Assembly: GCA_902496645.1 (NCBI GenBank) | Contig: CABVBR010000009.1 | Location: forward strand, 1 to 34,771 | Direction of reading: 5' to 3' | DNA from: an uncultured Collinsella sp. | Lineage (GTDB): Bacteria > Actinomycetota > Coriobacteriia > Coriobacteriales > Coriobacteriaceae | DNA: 34,771 bases | Shown here: positions 24,683 through 33,473 of the stretch, one piece after another | Layout: the number at the start of each line of letters is the position of its first letter | Position numbering within the stretch: the stretch's first letter is position 1 | Program-made: the position numbers and the translations under genes | The notes under the pieces: generated by a model | Told to the model about the DNA's origin: nothing | Seen by the model: only the letters and a program-made list of their open reading frames with translations | The model's database searches: none

Positions 24683-24724
24683 AAAAACCACCACGAAGGG
24701 GCACAGGCACCTTCGTGGTGGTTT
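24683..24724 (-). terminator. Rho-independent terminator after the CobW-type gene
   Basis: On the minus strand a perfect 15-bp stem (AAACCACCACGAAGG / CCTTCGTGGTGGTTT, 24685-24699 and 24710-24724) with a 10-nt loop ends in TTTTT. It lies between the CobW-type gene and trmL, so trmL needs its own promoter or read-through. Confidence 0.85.
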
Positions 24725-24765
24725 GGCGGTTACGTAGCGGGCGGAAGGGTCCGCCTCGATAAAAC

Positions 24766-25896
24766 CTAGGCGCGGTGCCAGTCGGTCAGGCAGGCGTCGA
24801 GGGCGGCGATGAGCGCGTCCTTGTCCATGTGGCGGCCGATGATGCACAGGCTCGTCATGCGGTCGCCTGTCTCGTCGTCCCAAATCTGCATGATCTCGGG
24901 GTTCTCGTCGATGATCTTCTGCTTCTCGCCCTCGGGCGCCGAGTCGACAAACAGGCCGTTCTCCATCAGGCGCATCTGGTGGCCGGCCTGCTCAAACATG
25001 TAGCACATGTCCGGATCGCCGGTCTGCCACAGCGGGCCCTTGACGCGAATGACCTCGTCGGGCCACTCCTGCTCAACAAAATCGGTGAACTTCTGCAGGT
25101 CAAACGGCTTGCGGCGTGAGTACACAAAGGTCTCGATGTCGTACTCGAGCACCTCGGGGTCGTCATGCTCCTCGGGATGCTCCATGGCCTCGATCCAAGC
25201 GGCGGAGTTGTAGGCGCGCATAAAGTCGAAGCGGTCGGTATCGAGCAACTCCTCCATGGGAACCTCGCCGTTTTGGGCCTCGACGATCACGGCGTCCTTC
25301 TGCAGGCTGCGCACGATAGCCTTGAGCTCGGCGATCTGCTCGGGCGTCACGGTATCGGTCTTGTTGAGGATCAGCGTGGAGCAGAATTCAATCTGCTGGA
25401 TGAGCAGGCTCTCGATGTCGTCCTCGTCGATATCCTCAGCCAGCAGGTCGCGACCGCCGTTGAACTCGTCGTACATGCGGGCGCAGTCGACCACGGCCAC
25501 GATGTTGTCGAGCGCGAGCTTGGGCTCGCCGCCCACCTTGGCCTCGTCGCAGAAGCTCGAGATGGTGTAGGCGATGGGGATGGGCTCGCAAATGCCCGAG
25601 GCCTCGATGATGATGTAATCGAAGTTGCCCGAATCGGCGATGCCCTGCAGCTGGTTGGCAAGGTCGTCCGAAAGCGTACAGCAGATGCAGCCGTTGGTGA
25701 GCGGGATGAGGTCGTCGGTCTCGGAAAGGCCGCCGTCGGCGATGAGGCTGGCGTCGACGTTGATCTCGCCGATATCGTTGACGATCACGGCGGCGCGGAT
25801 GCCGCCGTCGTTAGCGAGGATGTGGTTGAGCAGTGTGGTCTTGCCGGCACCGAGGTATCCGGTAAGCATGATGATCTTCACGGGTTTGTTGGGCAT
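24766..25896 (-). CDS. CobW/COG0523 family metal-chaperone GTPase
   Basis: A 376-residue G3E GTPase. Walker A GYLGAGKTT is at residues 13-21, the metal-binding GCICCTL (CxCC) motif follows at about 75, and NKTD gives base recognition. A C-terminal CobW_C domain contains RRKPFDLQKFTDFVEQEWP and VRVKGPLWQ-like sequence. Several aspartate/glutamate-rich stretches could bind metal. Relatives deliver zinc, cobalt or iron to client enzymes; which one is not shown. The ATG at 25896 follows AGGAGG by four bases. A terminator follows, so it is a single gene. Confidence 0.88.
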   Translation of the reverse strand: MPNKPVKIIMLTGYLGAGKTTLLNHILANDGGIRAAVIVNDIGEINVDASLIADGGLSETDDLIPLTNGCICCTLSDDLANQLQGIADSGNFDYIIIEASGICEPIPIAYTISSFCDEAKVGGEPKLALDNIVAVVDCARMYDEFNGGRDLLAEDIDEDDIESLLIQQIEFCSTLILNKTDTVTPEQIAELKAIVRSLQKDAVIVEAQNGEVPMEELLDTDRFDFMRAYNSAAWIEAMEHPEEHDDPEVLEYDIETFVYSRRKPFDLQKFTDFVEQEWPDEVIRVKGPLWQTGDPDMCYMFEQAGHQMRLMENGLFVDSAPEGEKQKIIDENPEIMQIWDDETGDRMTSLCIIGRHMDKDALIAALDACLTDWHRA

Positions 25897-25982
25897 GTGC
25901 CCTCCTTTGTTAGACATGGCTTACAGTTGAATCTTATGCCAAACGCCTGCTCTTATACCCACGCGCCGGCAAATAACACAGG

Positions 25983-26324
25983 CTACTCCCAGGCTCCCCA
26001 TACATCGGGGCAATAACCGACGGTGGCCTTTTTGCCGTTGCGCACGATGGGCTCGGCTAGAACCTGCTGGTTCTCGAGCAACTTGTCGAAGCGCTGGCTA
26101 GGGGTGAGGTGCTGGATGAGCGCGAGCGTCTCCTCGTCCTTGGCCTTGGGGTTGAGCAGCTTGTCGATGCCGCCGACCGCCTGCATCACGCTCGTGAGCT
26201 CGCCTTTGCTCATCTCCTTTTCCTTAAGGTCGATAAACTGCACCTTGATGCGGCGCTCCTTAAAATAGCGCTGGGCCTTCTTGGTATCGAAGGACTTCTT
26301 GGTGCCAAAAATCTGGATATTCAT
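25983..26324 (-). CDS. ArsC/Spx-like thioredoxin-fold protein
   Basis: A 113-residue protein of the ArsC/Spx superfamily: MNIQIFGTKKSFDTKKAQRYFKERRIKVQFIDLKEK followed by the helix MSKGELTSVMQAVGG and the end segment LAEPIVRNGKKATVGYCPDVWGAW. The usual CxxC or CX5R active site of ArsC is absent near the N-terminus (it reads GTKKSFDTKKA), so neither arsenate reduction nor a Spx redox switch is supported. It lies 11 bp after the flavodoxin-family gene and is probably co-transcribed with it. Start ATG at 26324. Confidence 0.8.
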   Translation of the reverse strand: MNIQIFGTKKSFDTKKAQRYFKERRIKVQFIDLKEKEMSKGELTSVMQAVGGIDKLLNPKAKDEETLALIQHLTPSQRFDKLLENQQVLAEPIVRNGKKATVGYCPDVWGAWE

Positions 26325-26335
26325 GTTCCGCCGTT

Positions 26336-26959
26336 CTAACGAATGAAGTTGGTGCGCTCGCGATCGGCTTCGGGGGCTTCGATGCCGGCAGCCTGTCCTG
26401 CCTCGATACAATGCAGGAGCCAAGCCATGTTCTTGCCGATGTTGCGCATGGTGGCCAGGCCCTCGGCGTCCTGGGCGGCCTCGCCCGGCATGGCACCAAA
26501 GACGTTGTTCCAGTATGTGGAGGCCACCACGGGCATCTGGTTGATAGTGAAGTATTTGTTGAGTACATCGAAGGTGGTCGACGTGCCGCCGCGACGGGCG
26601 ACGGCGACCGCGGCACCCGGCTTGTGCACAAAGGCCTTGCTGTCAGCATAGAATGCGCGGTCGAGAGCCGAGAGGATGCGTCCGCTGGGATGCGCATAGT
26701 AGACGGGGGAGCCAAAGACAAAACCGTCTGCCTGCTCGGCGGCAGCGATGAGCTCGTTCACCACGTCGTCGTCAAAGGTGCAGCGACCGCCAAGCTTGCC
26801 GCACTGACCGCAGCCGATGCAGTCGCGGATGGGCTTGGCGCCCAGTTGGAATACCTCGCTGTCGATGCCCTCGGCTTTAAGTTGCTCGGCGACTTCGGCG
26901 AGCGCGCGAGCGGTGTTGCCGTTTGCCTTGGGGCTGCCATTGACCAAAAGAACCTTCAT
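26336..26959 (-). CDS. Flavodoxin family NAD(P)H-dependent FMN reductase
   Basis: A 207-residue FMN protein. MKVLLVNGSPKANGNTARAL is the typical phosphate-binding start. An iron-sulfur-flavoprotein-like cysteine set, CIGCGQCGKLGGRC, lies near residues 47-60. FGSPVYYAHPSGRILSALDRAFY is the FMN-binding loop. Such proteins reduce quinones, nitro or azo compounds, or serve as electron carriers. The ATG at 26959 follows GGGAG. The open frame continues upstream without family support. Confidence 0.87.
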   Translation of the reverse strand: MKVLLVNGSPKANGNTARALAEVAEQLKAEGIDSEVFQLGAKPIRDCIGCGQCGKLGGRCTFDDDVVNELIAAAEQADGFVFGSPVYYAHPSGRILSALDRAFYADSKAFVHKPGAAVAVARRGGTSTTFDVLNKYFTINQMPVVASTYWNNVFGAMPGEAAQDAEGLATMRNIGKNMAWLLHCIEAGQAAGIEAPEADRERTNFIR

Positions 26960-27023
26960 CACAAACTCCCTCTGCTGTTGGTGACTTCTGCAGAGGATTA
27001 TCGCACGAGCGGGCAGATGGCGT

Positions 27024-27170
27024 GGGGCACGATGCCGGCCCCGAGGGCCCACGGCAGGCACGCTCACCAGGTACGAGCGGGATACGGTCCAGAGGATGTT
27101 GGAGTGCGGGGCCTCGTGCGAGCAGATTGTAAGGGGTCTGGGCGGGTCGCCCTCGATGGCGAGCTTTGAG
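27024..27170 (+). pseudogene. Remnant of an IS30-type transposase N-terminus
   Basis: One frame of this otherwise gene-poor 330-bp stretch reads LTRYERDTVQRMLECGASCEQIVRGLGGSPS, which resembles the helix-turn-helix start of IS30-family transposases (LT..ER..I..ML..G.S...IA..LGRSPST). No start codon or further transposase domain follows; the frame ends about 27255 in unrelated sequence. It looks like a decayed insertion fragment. The rest of the gap shows nothing I can assign. Confidence 0.45.
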
Positions 27171-27292
27171 GCCTTGGAAGGCGGGCTGCTGCGGCGGCTA
27201 TGGTTTATACTAAGGCGGTTGCTATCGAGTAATCATACTTGGTTTGATTCGATTGTGAATGCGTAACTAGGATGGAAAGCAAAGGAAACTCT

Positions 27293-27613
27293 ATGGAAAC
27301 AGAGGATGCTGTTTGCTTGATGACTTCGATTGCCTTGATTGTCCTTTCAATCCAATACCGAAGAGGAAGATGGCTCTGCTCAATTGCTGGATATGATGTC
27401 ACAAAAAGGGAGAGCGAGATTGATATACGCCCTTACGCAAAGCTGATTTCTTCTGTGACGTTATGGATGGGGCTGCTGTTTTTCTTGTGGGCGGTAGAGG
27501 ACTGGGTACGCGATTGGAATACCGGCGTTTTTGAAGTTTTGGTTCTACTTCTGTTCAGCTTGGCCTCTTTGTCGTTCGTGCGGCTCGTTAGGTTTGTGTT
27601 TATGAGGCGATAG
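27293..27613 (+). CDS. Small membrane protein, possibly DUF3784-like
   Basis: About 106 residues. One hydrophobic helix near the start (VCLMTSIALIVLSIQY), then a short cytosolic or exposed loop GRWLCSIAGYDVTKRESEIDIRPYAKLIS, then two further helices (VTLWMGLLFFLWAVEDW; FEVLVLLLFSLASLSFVRLV). The IAGYD...KLI pattern resembles DUF3784 proteins of gut anaerobes, but I am not sure. The gene is noticeably AT-richer than its neighbours. The ATG at 27293 has AAAGGA six bases upstream; the ATG at 27272 is an alternative. Function unknown. Confidence 0.6.
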   Translation: METEDAVCLMTSIALIVLSIQYRRGRWLCSIAGYDVTKRESEIDIRPYAKLISSVTLWMGLLFFLWAVEDWVRDWNTGVFEVLVLLLFSLASLSFVRLVRFVFMRR

Positions 27614-27638
27614 CCAGCGGAAGTGGCTGGACGACAAA

Positions 27639-27950
27639 ATGGACCAATGCAGCCAATTGTCAATAGAATTTGATAGGCTTGGCTTAACGGATTTACTCGA
27701 GGGCATATCCGTGGCGGGGGATAGGCTCTATCTTGTTGAGCACTTATTTGCATCAGGCAAAGTAAACCAAGAGTATCGAAACGGTGCCCCCGGGCCCCGG
27801 GAGGGACTGCGGGGACGTTCGGCTAACTGCGGGTACGACCTATTTGCCCAATGTGTTCGGTTGAGATCGGAAATTAACCATCATGCGCCCCATAACGCTA
27901 GTCCAGCTTGGTGCCCGGTACTTGTGGTGCCTCTTCAAGTAGCGCTTTGA
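27639..27950 (+). other. Doubtful 103-codon frame
   Basis: An ATG-started frame in the 284-bp gap between the small membrane protein and the GGDEF gene. The first 45 residues (LSIEFDRLGLTDLLEGISVAGDRLYLVEHLF) look protein-like, but the rest is low in hydrophobic content. It overlaps the end of the convergent GGDEF gene and has no clear ribosome binding site. It may be a decayed gene fragment. No family recognised. Confidence 0.2.
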
Positions 27951-29427
27951 GCTCGTTCAAAATGGAAACGGGCTGTCGGTCGACGGCGTCCAGATGAAGC
28001 GTGGCCACACGAAGGGGCGGCTGATATTCAAATGAGCCAAAGAGCACGGGAGAGCCCAGGAACCGCTCGATTTCCTCTGCGATCGCGTCGATCTCTTCGG
28101 GATCGAATTCGTCGAAAAGCGCCACGAACATCGGTCCCGTCGAACGGAACAGACGACCCTTGCCGCGCGAACAATCCATGAGGCAGGCGGCGCTTTCCGC
28201 CAAAACGCGATCGCCCGCATCAAAGCCAAAGCGGGCATTGACCTGAGCGATATCGTCGATTTTAATGGCGACCATGCTCGCCTTGCGCGCCACGCGACGC
28301 ATCTCGCCAATGGCGTTGACCAGGGCGTGAATATCGCCCAGACCGGTCACGGAATCGGTCGTATCTGCCAGGCTTCGGTTGATGATAATGCCCACGTACA
28401 TGTTAGGCTCGGTATCGGTGCCGTCCAAGCGGTAGCCCGTGCAGTCGCAAAGCGCGTACGCTCCGGTAGCATCCATCACGCGGTACTGCATGTAATGGAA
28501 GTGCCACGCGCCGTTTACCACCATATCGAGCTCGCTGCGCACGTTGTCGCGGTCTTCGGGGTGAACGCGGGCAAGCCACATATCGAGTGAGTTGTAGGGA
28601 TGCTGGGAGGGTAGGTCGAAATCGCGCACGGCATTAATCGACCATTGCGATTCGCCGGTATCGAGGTTAAGGATAAACGGATAGCGTGTCTCGGAGCTCA
28701 TGGAGATCGCCTGGAACACGCGGTCGTTGCAAGGAAGTTGATCGGCAATCGGCCGCATCGGCGCGTTGTCTTCTTTCGGTTGCTGCACGCGGTGCATGAG
28801 CTTGTAGCGATACATTTTGCGATCGGCATCCATCGTCATCTGGCGACGCGTATCGCCTGCAAGCGGGTCGACGTGCGAGCAGCCAAAACTAAAACTGGCG
28901 ATCATGGGCGCCTTGCCGTCCGATGTTGCCTCGACAAGATCGGTGCGTGTCCGCTCCAAGCGCTGCTCGAGCTCGGCTTCGCCTGTCGTGGGGGACACGA
29001 GTACAAATTCATCTCCACCGATACGGAACAGCATTTCATCGTGCTCCATGGTCTCGGTGAGCGCACGACAGATGCCCAGAATATAGCGGTTGCCCTCGGC
29101 GTGGCCAAACTTATCGTTGCAGTGCTTGAGGTGATCGATGTCAATATAGGCGCAGGTGAAGGGGGCGCCTTTGCGCCAGAGCTGATTGACATGGCGGTCG
29201 AGTCCACCGCGGTTGCCAAGATTGGTGAGCGAATCGATATAGGCGCTACGTTCGAGCAGCTGGCGTTCTTGTTGCAAGACGGCGAGCGTTTTCTGCAGTT
29301 GCTCGCCGACGGCGCGCAACTCCGTGGGCAGCGCGTCAACGTCGAGCTCGGCGGTTGAGGCCCCGTTCGCAAGCCGCTGAAGATGGGCAATGATTGACTG
29401 CTCGCCCATGCGATACGACTCGTTCAT
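27898..29427 (-). CDS. GGDEF-PAS-degenerate GGDEF protein (diguanylate cyclase)
   Basis: A 509-residue cytosolic protein. A coiled coil (about residues 35-62) leads into a complete GGDEF domain with the intact motif GGDEF at 137-141, expected to make cyclic di-GMP. No RxxD inhibitory site precedes it. A PAS-like region follows (about 230-345), then a second GGDEF-fold domain in which the motif reads GPMFV, so it should be inactive and perhaps regulatory. It is closely similar in layout and sequence to the first two thirds of the 905-residue protein encoded upstream. Start ATG at 29427 with AAGGAGG nine bases upstream. No membrane segment is visible. Confidence 0.87.
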   Translation of the reverse strand: MNESYRMGEQSIIAHLQRLANGASTAELDVDALPTELRAVGEQLQKTLAVLQQERQLLERSAYIDSLTNLGNRGGLDRHVNQLWRKGAPFTCAYIDIDHLKHCNDKFGHAEGNRYILGICRALTETMEHDEMLFRIGGDEFVLVSPTTGEAELEQRLERTRTDLVEATSDGKAPMIASFSFGCSHVDPLAGDTRRQMTMDADRKMYRYKLMHRVQQPKEDNAPMRPIADQLPCNDRVFQAISMSSETRYPFILNLDTGESQWSINAVRDFDLPSQHPYNSLDMWLARVHPEDRDNVRSELDMVVNGAWHFHYMQYRVMDATGAYALCDCTGYRLDGTDTEPNMYVGIIINRSLADTTDSVTGLGDIHALVNAIGEMRRVARKASMVAIKIDDIAQVNARFGFDAGDRVLAESAACLMDCSRGKGRLFRSTGPMFVALFDEFDPEEIDAIAEEIERFLGSPVLFGSFEYQPPLRVATLHLDAVDRQPVSILNELKALLEEAPQVPGTKLD

Positions 29428-29464
29428 GATGGATAACCTCCTTGGGTGACAGGATGCTCCGTAT

Positions 29465-29497
29465 CATATCCCCAATTCGGTTTGAATTGGGGATATG
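29465..29497. promoter_or_regulatory. Palindrome between the two c-di-GMP genes
   Basis: Perfect 14-bp arms CATATCCCCAATTC / GAATTGGGGATATG with a 5-nt loop, 37 bp upstream of the GGDEF gene's start and after the stop of the EAL gene. There is no T run, so a terminator is unlikely; an operator or a 5' leader hairpin fits better. Confidence 0.5.
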
Positions 29498-29554
29498 AGT
29501 TAGCCAATGGGGACAAATGCTCCCCTAGACGGTGGTGTTTTGCGCGCGAGCGTA

Positions 29555-32272
29555 TCAGTTGTTATTGCCACCATCGAACAATGCCTCAAAATCCTTCGCC
29601 GGCATGGGGCGGTAGTAGAGGAAGCCCTGAGCGTAGCGGGCGCCCATCTGTCGTAGCATGTTCGCCTGCTCATTTGTCTCGACGCCTTCGACCACGACGG
29701 GCAGATGGAGCGACTGCGCCATCTCGAGCATAGACGACACGATCTGGGAGCTCCGGTTGTCGGTTTTCCCATCAGGCAAAAAGGTGCGGTCGAGCTTGAT
29801 AACATCGACGTTGACGTTCTTGAGCATCGCGAGCGTGGACTGGCCGGTGCCAAAATCGTCCATATAGGTCGAGAAGCCGCGGGTGTGCAGGTCGGCTGTC
29901 AGTTTGTCCACGGCTTCGGACTCCCCCGTATAAGCCGTCTCGGTGATCTCGATACGCATGAGCTCGGGCGGTAGGTTGTATTGGGCGGCGAGCGCCCCCA
30001 TATGTTCGGCAACGTCGCAGGCAAGGATATCCACGCGCGACACATTAAGCGAGACCGGAACCACGCGAAGTCCTCGATCGATGCGCTTGCGCAGCCACGA
30101 GGCGACACCCTGCCAAATGTACTTGTCGAGCGTCACCACAAAGCCGCTTTCCTCGAGCGCCGGGATAAAGGACGCGGGCGGAATTAACGATCCATCTTTG
30201 TCGATCCAGCGTGTGAGCGCCTCGGCGCCAATGATCTCGCCGGTTTCCATATCAACCAGTGGCTGCAGGTAGTAGGTGATGCGGTCGTTTGAGAGCGCAT
30301 ACTGGAACTCGGTGAGGGTGCGGTGAAACGCAACCTCGCGCTTGTATTCCTCGGGGCGAAAGACGGCAATGCGATCCTTAAAGTCGTTTTTCGCGCGCCG
30401 ATTGGTAAACATGGCCTTGGCCTGTGCATCGATGGTGATTTCCTCGTTGGAGTCGATGGGGTAGACACCCATGGACGGCCAGAAACCTACGCCGTTATCA
30501 TGCTTGGCCACGGCCTCGCGAACGCGGTTATAGATTTTATGGACGGTGTCGTGCTCAAAGGGGATGAGTACGCAAAAGTCATCTTGGCCCCAGTACCCTG
30601 CGACGCCCATGTCGGCATTCTCGATGTCCTTGAGGACCGTGCCCACATCGGCGAGCATGCGGTCGCCCTCGGCCTGTCCGTGCCATTCGTTGAACAGCCG
30701 CATGTGTCCCATGTCGACGGTAGTGATACACCAAGCGCCGTCGCGCCCTGTCCTCAGAAATGCGTTGGCACGCCGCATAAACTCGCTGGGTCGATAGAGG
30801 CCCGTGAGCGTATCGATGCGTTCGGCGACGGCGCTTTTGCGCTCAATCTCAGGTATGGGGAGGCTGTCGTTGGGAACAAGCCCGCCGGCCGCACGAAGAC
30901 GACGGTCGAGCTCGCCTAAAACGGCGGTCGCTTGATTGATTAAGCGCTCGTAAAAGGCCGGAACGACGAGGCAGACGGGGGTAATGGTATCGCCCGCGAT
31001 TTGAACAGGAGCGAAAACGGCTTCTTTAAGATGATGGGTCAGTTGCTCGAATGCCTCGTGGCCCAACTCGTTGCTAAGCACGACGAACTGGGCGTTTCGT
31101 GAGCGGAAGACGCGACTCCTGCCGCGGGTGATCGACAACATGCGGCCTGCGTATTCGGCGAGCATGTTGTCGACAGCCTCGGCCCCATAGAGCTCGTTGA
31201 GCTTTGCCGTGCCGCGAACGCGGACCGCTATAAGCCCCGTCTCGCAACGGTCGCGACGGCAGGCATCGATAGCGTTGATCAGCATACGCTGCGTTCCGAG
31301 GCCCGTAGCGGCGTCGACGGTTTCGGCAAGCGAGTGGTTGACGAGCTCGCCGACATAGAGCGAGGGGGTATTTCCGTCGCCGTCGATACGAAACCCGCGA
31401 GCGCGGCAAAGGACGTAGTCGCCCGCGGCATTGCGCATGCGGTACTGCATGACGCGGCGGTGTTTGGAGCCGTTGTAGATTTGGTCGATATCGCTGGTAT
31501 AGGCCTCAAGGTCATCGGGATGGACACGCGTTTTCCAGTAATCGTGGCAGTTGTCGATATGCTCGGAAGGAAGACCGAGATCGCGCAAGGCGCCTTGTGA
31601 CCAAAGGGTGCGATGCTTGTCCAAGTTCTCGATAAAGCAATAACGGCCTTCGTTGAGCATCGAAAAGGCATCGAAAACGCGGTCGCTTATTTCGAAGTCG
31701 TCGGCGTGGACTTGCACGATATTGCGTCGATCAAGGTGCATGGCATGGCGCAGCTTGTAGTCGTACATGCGATGGTCGGCATCGAGTGTCATGCGATTGG
31801 AGGCTTCGCCCAGGGCGGGGTCGGCGTGTGCCACTCCGTAGCTAAACGAATGAGGCATCTCGGAATCGTTGTTCTTGAGCAGGACCGTTCGGCAGTGTTC
31901 CAGACGTTCGGCGAGGTCGTCCTCGGTCGCAATCGTAGATAGGATGGCAAACTCGTCGCCGCCTATGCGAAACGCCGCCTCGTCCACTTTCATATACAGT
32001 TTGAGATAAAGGCTTACCTGCAAGATGTAGCGGTTGCCCTCGTCATGCCCAAAGACGTCGTTGCAGTGCTTGAGATTGTCGATATCGATGAACGCCATGG
32101 TAACGGGGATGTCCTGCTCCCAGAGCTCCTCGAGGGAACGGGCAAAGCCGCCGCGGTTGCCAAGTCCGGTAAGCTGGTCGGTAAAGGCGGTCCTAATCAG
32201 ATCATCCTGACGCTCGAGAAGGTCACGGATGGTCTTTTCGAGCGTTTCGGTGTAATTGCTGACAGTATCCAT
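29555..32272 (-). CDS. GGDEF-PAS-degenerate GGDEF-GGDEF-EAL protein
   Basis: A 905-residue cytosolic protein. First GGDEF domain with intact motif at residues 104-108; PAS-like region (about 190-330); a GGDEF-fold domain with a lost motif (RNAQFVVL); a third GGDEF-fold domain with GQDDF in place of GGDEF; and a C-terminal EAL domain (about 650-895). The EAL domain keeps its key residues: EALTR, SLNVS, EITE, MDDFGTG, KLDRTFL, EGVET and QGFLYYRP, so it is probably an active c-di-GMP phosphodiesterase. Both synthesis and breakdown are thus possible. Start ATG at 32272 has only a weak ribosome binding site. A 127-bp gap separates it from the GGDEF gene downstream. Confidence 0.88.
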   Translation of the reverse strand: MDTVSNYTETLEKTIRDLLERQDDLIRTAFTDQLTGLGNRGGFARSLEELWEQDIPVTMAFIDIDNLKHCNDVFGHDEGNRYILQVSLYLKLYMKVDEAAFRIGGDEFAILSTIATEDDLAERLEHCRTVLLKNNDSEMPHSFSYGVAHADPALGEASNRMTLDADHRMYDYKLRHAMHLDRRNIVQVHADDFEISDRVFDAFSMLNEGRYCFIENLDKHRTLWSQGALRDLGLPSEHIDNCHDYWKTRVHPDDLEAYTSDIDQIYNGSKHRRVMQYRMRNAAGDYVLCRARGFRIDGDGNTPSLYVGELVNHSLAETVDAATGLGTQRMLINAIDACRRDRCETGLIAVRVRGTAKLNELYGAEAVDNMLAEYAGRMLSITRGRSRVFRSRNAQFVVLSNELGHEAFEQLTHHLKEAVFAPVQIAGDTITPVCLVVPAFYERLINQATAVLGELDRRLRAAGGLVPNDSLPIPEIERKSAVAERIDTLTGLYRPSEFMRRANAFLRTGRDGAWCITTVDMGHMRLFNEWHGQAEGDRMLADVGTVLKDIENADMGVAGYWGQDDFCVLIPFEHDTVHKIYNRVREAVAKHDNGVGFWPSMGVYPIDSNEEITIDAQAKAMFTNRRAKNDFKDRIAVFRPEEYKREVAFHRTLTEFQYALSNDRITYYLQPLVDMETGEIIGAEALTRWIDKDGSLIPPASFIPALEESGFVVTLDKYIWQGVASWLRKRIDRGLRVVPVSLNVSRVDILACDVAEHMGALAAQYNLPPELMRIEITETAYTGESEAVDKLTADLHTRGFSTYMDDFGTGQSTLAMLKNVNVDVIKLDRTFLPDGKTDNRSSQIVSSMLEMAQSLHLPVVVEGVETNEQANMLRQMGARYAQGFLYYRPMPAKDFEALFDGGNNN

Positions 32273-32563
32273 GTTCTAAGCGGCTTTCTGAGGTCGGGGC
32301 GGATTGCGTCGGGCGAGCTCGTTGTGTACACGCGTTGCTGCTCAGCGTATTGCGTGTATCCAGGCCTCCGCCTTGCTGCGTTGTTGGGTTACTTTGCCGG
32401 CTAATGTTCGCTGTTGATAACTGCTGAGTAGTATAAACAACAGTACAAAATTATATAGGGGTGCCCATACTATGGGTGACAATTATTTGCCAAGCGGTAA
32501 CACGACGATGCGATGTTCGATGAAAATGCGACTGAGACGATATATGTTGACGGGTATACTTGT
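32273..32563. other. Intergenic region between divergent genes
   Basis: No gene is supported between the GGDEF-EAL gene and the patatin-like gene. The right half is AT-rich and holds likely promoter material (for example TTGACG at 32547 and TATACT at 32555) and a small dyad GTGCCCAT / ATGGGTGAC near 32461. Confidence 0.5.
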
Positions 32564-32590
32564 CCCGTTTAAAAACGCAGAAACGGGGAT
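32564..32590 (+). promoter_or_regulatory. Hairpin overlapping the patatin gene ribosome binding site
   Basis: CCCGTTT (32564-32570) pairs with AAACGGG (32581-32587), whose last bases are part of the GGGGAT ribosome binding site before the ATG at 32597. If transcribed, it could hide the site. Speculative. Confidence 0.3.
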
Positions 32591-32596
32591 GATCGC

Positions 32597-33466
32597 ATGA
32601 CGCAGCCAGATACGACGCGCACGGTGGGGCTTGCGCTCGAGGGAGGCGGCTACCGCGGTATGTATACGGCGGGCGTGCTCGACGTTTGGATGGAACACGG
32701 TTTGACCTGCGACCATATGGTGGGCGTTTCGGCGGGCGCGGCGTTTGGCTACAACTTTAAATCGCGGCAGATCGGCCGCGCCATTCGCTACAACAAAGCC
32801 TATTGTGCCGATAAGCGCTATGCGAGTGTAACGAGCTGGTTGCGAACAGGGGACATGTTCAATGCCGATTTTGCCTATCACGAGGTGCCCGTCGAGCGCG
32901 ATCCCATCGACCTGGAGACATATCGCGCCTGCCCCATGCGGTTTACGTGCGTGTGTACCGATATCGAGACGGGCGAGGCGGTCTATCACGATTTGCCGTA
33001 TGGTGACGAGCGCGATATCGAGTGGATCCGGGCGTCGTCTGCTATTCCCGTGGCAACGCGTCCTGTCGCTATTGACGGGCATAAATATCTGGATGGCGGC
33101 GTGGCCGATTCCATTCCCAGTGCTTGGCTGTTTGCGCAGGGGTATGACCGCAACGTGGTGGTGCTGACGCAGCCGGCGGGCTTTGTAAAGCAGCCCAACA
33201 GCGTGATGCCCATGCTGCGTCGTGTGTTCCGTCACTACCCGGAGTTTGTCGCAGCGCTTGAGCATCGGCATGAGGTCTACAATGCTACGCTCGATGACCT
33301 GGCACGTCGCGAGGCTGCCGGCGAGATCTTTGTGGTGCGGCCGAGCGAATCGGTGAAGGTGCCGTCGCTGTGCCGCGAGCCCGATGAGCTCGAGCGCATC
33401 TACCAGATCGGCCGCCACGATGCGGAGGCGACGTTGTCCGCGCTGGAGACCTACCTGGCGGGGTAG
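32597..33466 (+). CDS. Patatin-like phospholipase family protein
   Basis: A 289-residue predicted serine hydrolase. The oxyanion-hole glycines lie in LALEGGGYRGMYTAGVLD, the nucleophile serine in the GxSxG elbow GVSAG (residues about 44-48), and the catalytic aspartate in YLDGGVADSIP. This Ser-Asp dyad pattern matches patatin-type enzymes such as the YjjU group. The substrate is probably a phospholipid or acyl ester at the membrane, but there is no signal peptide. ATG at 32597 follows GGGGA. Single gene, ending in a hairpin. Confidence 0.9.
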   Translation: MTQPDTTRTVGLALEGGGYRGMYTAGVLDVWMEHGLTCDHMVGVSAGAAFGYNFKSRQIGRAIRYNKAYCADKRYASVTSWLRTGDMFNADFAYHEVPVERDPIDLETYRACPMRFTCVCTDIETGEAVYHDLPYGDERDIEWIRASSAIPVATRPVAIDGHKYLDGGVADSIPSAWLFAQGYDRNVVVLTQPAGFVKQPNSVMPMLRRVFRHYPEFVAALEHRHEVYNATLDDLARREAAGEIFVVRPSESVKVPSLCREPDELERIYQIGRHDAEATLSALETYLAG

Positions 33467-33473
33467 AGCGGCG

